Positions 6,892 through 7,951 of a stretch of DNA of 7,951 bases are shown here, in pieces; the stretch's first letter is position 1; every line of letters starts with the position of its first letter. Made by a program: the position numbers and the translations under genes. This DNA is from Desulfobulbaceae bacterium UBA2213 (lineage in GTDB: Bacteria; Desulfobacterota; Desulfobulbia; Desulfobulbales; Desulfocapsaceae), in NCBI GenBank assembly GCA_002327225.1, contig DCUN01000081.1:4829-12779 (forward strand), read 5' to 3'. The notes beneath the pieces are model-generated. The model had not been told where the DNA came from. It did no database searches and saw nothing but the letters and a program-made list of their open reading frames with translations.

Positions 6892-6918
6892 TTCATATTA
6901 TATTTAGGAATATGTCAA
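6892..6918 (-). promoter_or_regulatory. Candidate promoter of the binding-protein/hybrid-kinase operon
   Basis: A perfect TTGACA (6918-6913, minus strand) is followed, 15 bases on, by TATGAA (6897-6892). A perfect TATAAT also lies at 6902-6897, but only 10 bases from that -35 box, too close to act with it. The surrounding stretch is very AT-rich. If used, the leader would be roughly 110 bases. The spacing is not ideal, so the exact boxes are uncertain even though this is the likeliest promoter stretch. Confidence 0.3.
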
Positions 6919-7053
6919 ATCATATTTCCCTGCCTGTTCTCTTCCCTGCCAGGCAAAGATTATGGTCTATACAGCTCTTGCATACTGGCTTTCCAGCAAG
7001 CTGCTCCCGCTGGCAGATACCTTCCTGCTGAAGACTGAAAAATGAGCTTTTTC

Positions 7054-7081
7054 TTGACAAGAGTCATTTTCGCACTAAGTT
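7054..7081 (+). promoter_or_regulatory. Candidate promoter for trmL
   Basis: A perfect TTGACA (7054-7059) is followed after 16 bases by TAAGTT (7076-7081), a weak -10 box (3 of 6). The implied leader is about 75-80 bases. The call is from motif reading only. Confidence 0.3.
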
Positions 7082-7130
7082 CAGGGTTTCGTGATGTTAT
7101 CCTTCATCGTCAGATTCAGGTAACAGATCA

Positions 7131-7144
7131 AAGGTCTCGACCTT
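7131..7144. repeat. Short perfect dyad in the trmL leader
   Basis: AAGGTC (7131-7136) and GACCTT (7139-7144) form a perfect inverted repeat with a two-base centre, ending 21 bases before the trmL start codon. It could be an operator half-site pair or a small RNA hairpin near the ribosome landing site. A six-base arm can also occur by chance. Confidence 0.3.
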
Positions 7145-7165
7145 AACAACATCCACTGACTGACC

Positions 7166-7636
7166 ATGAACAAACAACTTCCTCTGAATATTGTGCTTGT
7201 TGAACCGGAGATTCCTCAAAACACCGGTTCTATCGCCCGCTTGTGCGGCGCAACTGATACCGTTCTGCACCTGGTCAGACCTCTTGGTTTTTCAACAGAC
7301 GACAAGTATTTAAAGAGAGCCGGCCTTGACTACTGGCAATTTGTTAACATCAAATACTGGGACACCTTTGAGCAGTTCCTGGCCGAGCAGGCGGAGACCA
7401 GGCTTTTTTTCTTTACAACCAAGGTCAAAACGTCATACACCGAGGCCCGCTTTCATCCAGGGGATTTTCTTATCTTTGGCAAAGAAACAAAAGGACTGCC
7501 GGAGGAAACACTGCAACTCTATCATGAACGGTGTTATACCCTGCCCATGTCAAACCCTAATATTCGCAGCCTGAATCTGGCCATGACCGCAGGTATTGTT
7601 CTTTATGAGGCCCTGCGACAAGCAGGAATCAGGTGA
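7166..7636 (+). CDS. trmL: tRNA (cytidine/uridine-34-2'-O)-methyltransferase TrmL
   Basis: A 156-residue SPOUT-class methyltransferase, the same size as E. coli TrmL (157). It uses S-adenosylmethionine to methylate the ribose 2'-OH of the wobble nucleotide (C34 or cmnm5U34) in leucine tRNAs, improving codon reading. All three signature stretches are present: PEIPQNTGSIARL (14-26) at the N terminus, FGKETKGLP (104-112) in the cofactor-binding region, and IRSLNLAMTAGIVLYEA (133-149), which makes the C-terminal knot. It is a cytoplasmic enzyme and probably works as a dimer through the knot. The ATG at 7166 is preceded, six bases upstream, by an in-frame TGA (7160-7162), so no longer ATG-initiated protein is possible. 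There is no clear Shine-Dalgarno sequence immediately upstream. The gene is followed by serC 175 bases downstream, probably with its own promoter. Confidence 0.95.
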   Translation: MNKQLPLNIVLVEPEIPQNTGSIARLCGATDTVLHLVRPLGFSTDDKYLKRAGLDYWQFVNIKYWDTFEQFLAEQAETRLFFFTTKVKTSYTEARFHPGDFLIFGKETKGLPEETLQLYHERCYTLPMSNPNIRSLNLAMTAGIVLYEALRQAGIR

Positions 7637-7811
7637 CAAAACACAGGCCGTTCATCTTTTTTGAATTTTCTATTGCCTCTTTACTCTTCTCTATTCCTTG
7701 TTTTTTTATAAAGAGGTATCTTGTCTGAAATTAAAATAAATCAGAAACAGTCCTTCCAGTTATTAACTTAAAAAAATACTTATTACTCATTATTCAAAGG
7801 AGATATCAGCA
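7637..7811. other. AT-rich trmL-serC intergenic region with an 8-bp inverted repeat
   Basis: CCTCTTTA (7676-7683) and TAAAGAGG (7709-7716) form a perfect inverted repeat with a 25-base, pyrimidine-rich loop holding a run of seven T (7701-7707). The T-run precedes the right arm and no T-tract follows it, so this is not a standard rho-independent terminator for trmL. The AT-rich stretch 7720-7795 is a likely place for the serC promoter, but I cannot pick convincing boxes. Confidence 0.4.
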
Positions 7812-7951
7812 ATGCCCAATCGCATTTACAACTTTAGTGCCGGGCCGGGAACCCTGCCCTATGAAGTCCTTGAGCAGGCCGCCAAAGATGTGGTCAATTT
7901 TCAGGATACAGGCATGGGGCTTATTGAGATGAGCCATCGTTCCAAAGAGTT
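7812..7951 (+). CDS. serC: Phosphoserine aminotransferase SerC (N-terminal 46 codons, runs off right edge)
   Basis: The visible part begins MPNRIYNFSAGPGTLPYEVL and reaches SHRSKE at 41-46. The NFSAGPxxLP opening and the later MSHRSKE are hallmarks of SerC, a PLP-dependent class V aminotransferase. It converts 3-phosphohydroxypyruvate and glutamate into 3-phosphoserine and 2-oxoglutarate in cytoplasmic serine biosynthesis (and an analogous step in pyridoxal phosphate synthesis in some bacteria). The family is usually about 360 residues, so roughly an eighth is present; the catalytic lysine lies outside the window. The ATG at 7812 has a strong AAAGGAG site (7796-7802), 9 bases upstream. Confidence 0.95.
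   Translation, partial: MPNRIYNFSAGPGTLPYEVLEQAAKDVVNFQDTGMGLIEMSHRSKE

Larger units (their letters stand above)
6783..7165. other. Long AT-rich divergent intergenic region
   Basis: About 380 bases separate the ribosome binding site of the binding-protein operon from trmL. A 64-codon frame on the plus strand (6844-7038) has no ribosome binding site or protein signature and is not called. Small inverted repeats are visible: TGCCTG (6931-6936) with CAGGCA (6950-6955), CCAGC (6993-6997) with GCTGG (7009-7013), and GAAAAA (7037-7042) with TTTTTC (7048-7053). Candidate promoters for both flanking units are listed separately. I recognise no tRNA, riboswitch or known small RNA, but the length leaves room for one. 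Confidence 0.5.

Noticed and set aside
6844..7038. 64-codon frame in the divergent gap
   Set aside because: No ribosome binding site and no recognisable protein pattern, and it overlaps likely promoter sequence.
7676..7716. CCTCTTTA/TAAAGAGG inverted repeat as the trmL terminator
   Set aside because: The stem is AT-rich, the loop is 25 bases, and the T-run lies before the right arm instead of after it.

Overview
The window looks like a chromosomal segment of a Gram-negative bacterium, most likely a deltaproteobacterium (Desulfobacterota, perhaps a Desulfobulbaceae relative). That placement is an impression from protein style and gene neighbours (an NhaR-like LysR regulator beside a P-type cation pump, and trmL followed by serC). 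It does not rest on a marker gene.

Layout: (i) 1-53, minus strand: the first codons of an NhaR-like LysR regulator, running off the left edge. (ii) 54-199: a short divergent promoter region. (iii) 200-2917, plus strand: a complete 905-residue P-type (P2-like) cation ATPase. (iv) 2918-3260: no gene, but several inverted repeats, including a head-to-head pair of REP-like units with GTGG/GTAG heads. (v) 6772 down to 3261, minus strand: a two-gene operon with a 4-base ATGA overlap, encoding an exported PhnD-like binding protein and then an 880-residue membrane hybrid histidine kinase (sensor, HAMP, two PAS, HisKA, HATPase, receiver). (vi) 6773-7165: a long AT-rich divergent gap. (vii) 7166-7636, plus strand: trmL, a tRNA wobble 2'-O-methyltransferase. 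(viii) 7637-7811: an AT-rich gap. (ix) 7812 to the right edge, plus strand: the first 46 codons of serC.

How the genes may work together: the regulator and pump form a divergent pair with overlapping candidate promoters, suggesting that the regulator controls the pump in response to a cation. The binding protein and hybrid kinase probably form one sensory unit, in which the periplasmic protein binds a small ligand and reports it to the kinase. No ABC permease or ATPase gene, HPt protein or DNA-binding response regulator is encoded in the window, so the output partner lies elsewhere. trmL and serC are ordinary housekeeping genes. The pump gene is visibly more GC-rich than the genes to its right.

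No wholly new system is evident. The items most worth following up are the binding-protein/hybrid-kinase pair, the REP-like element, and the pump's missing acidic residue in M6.
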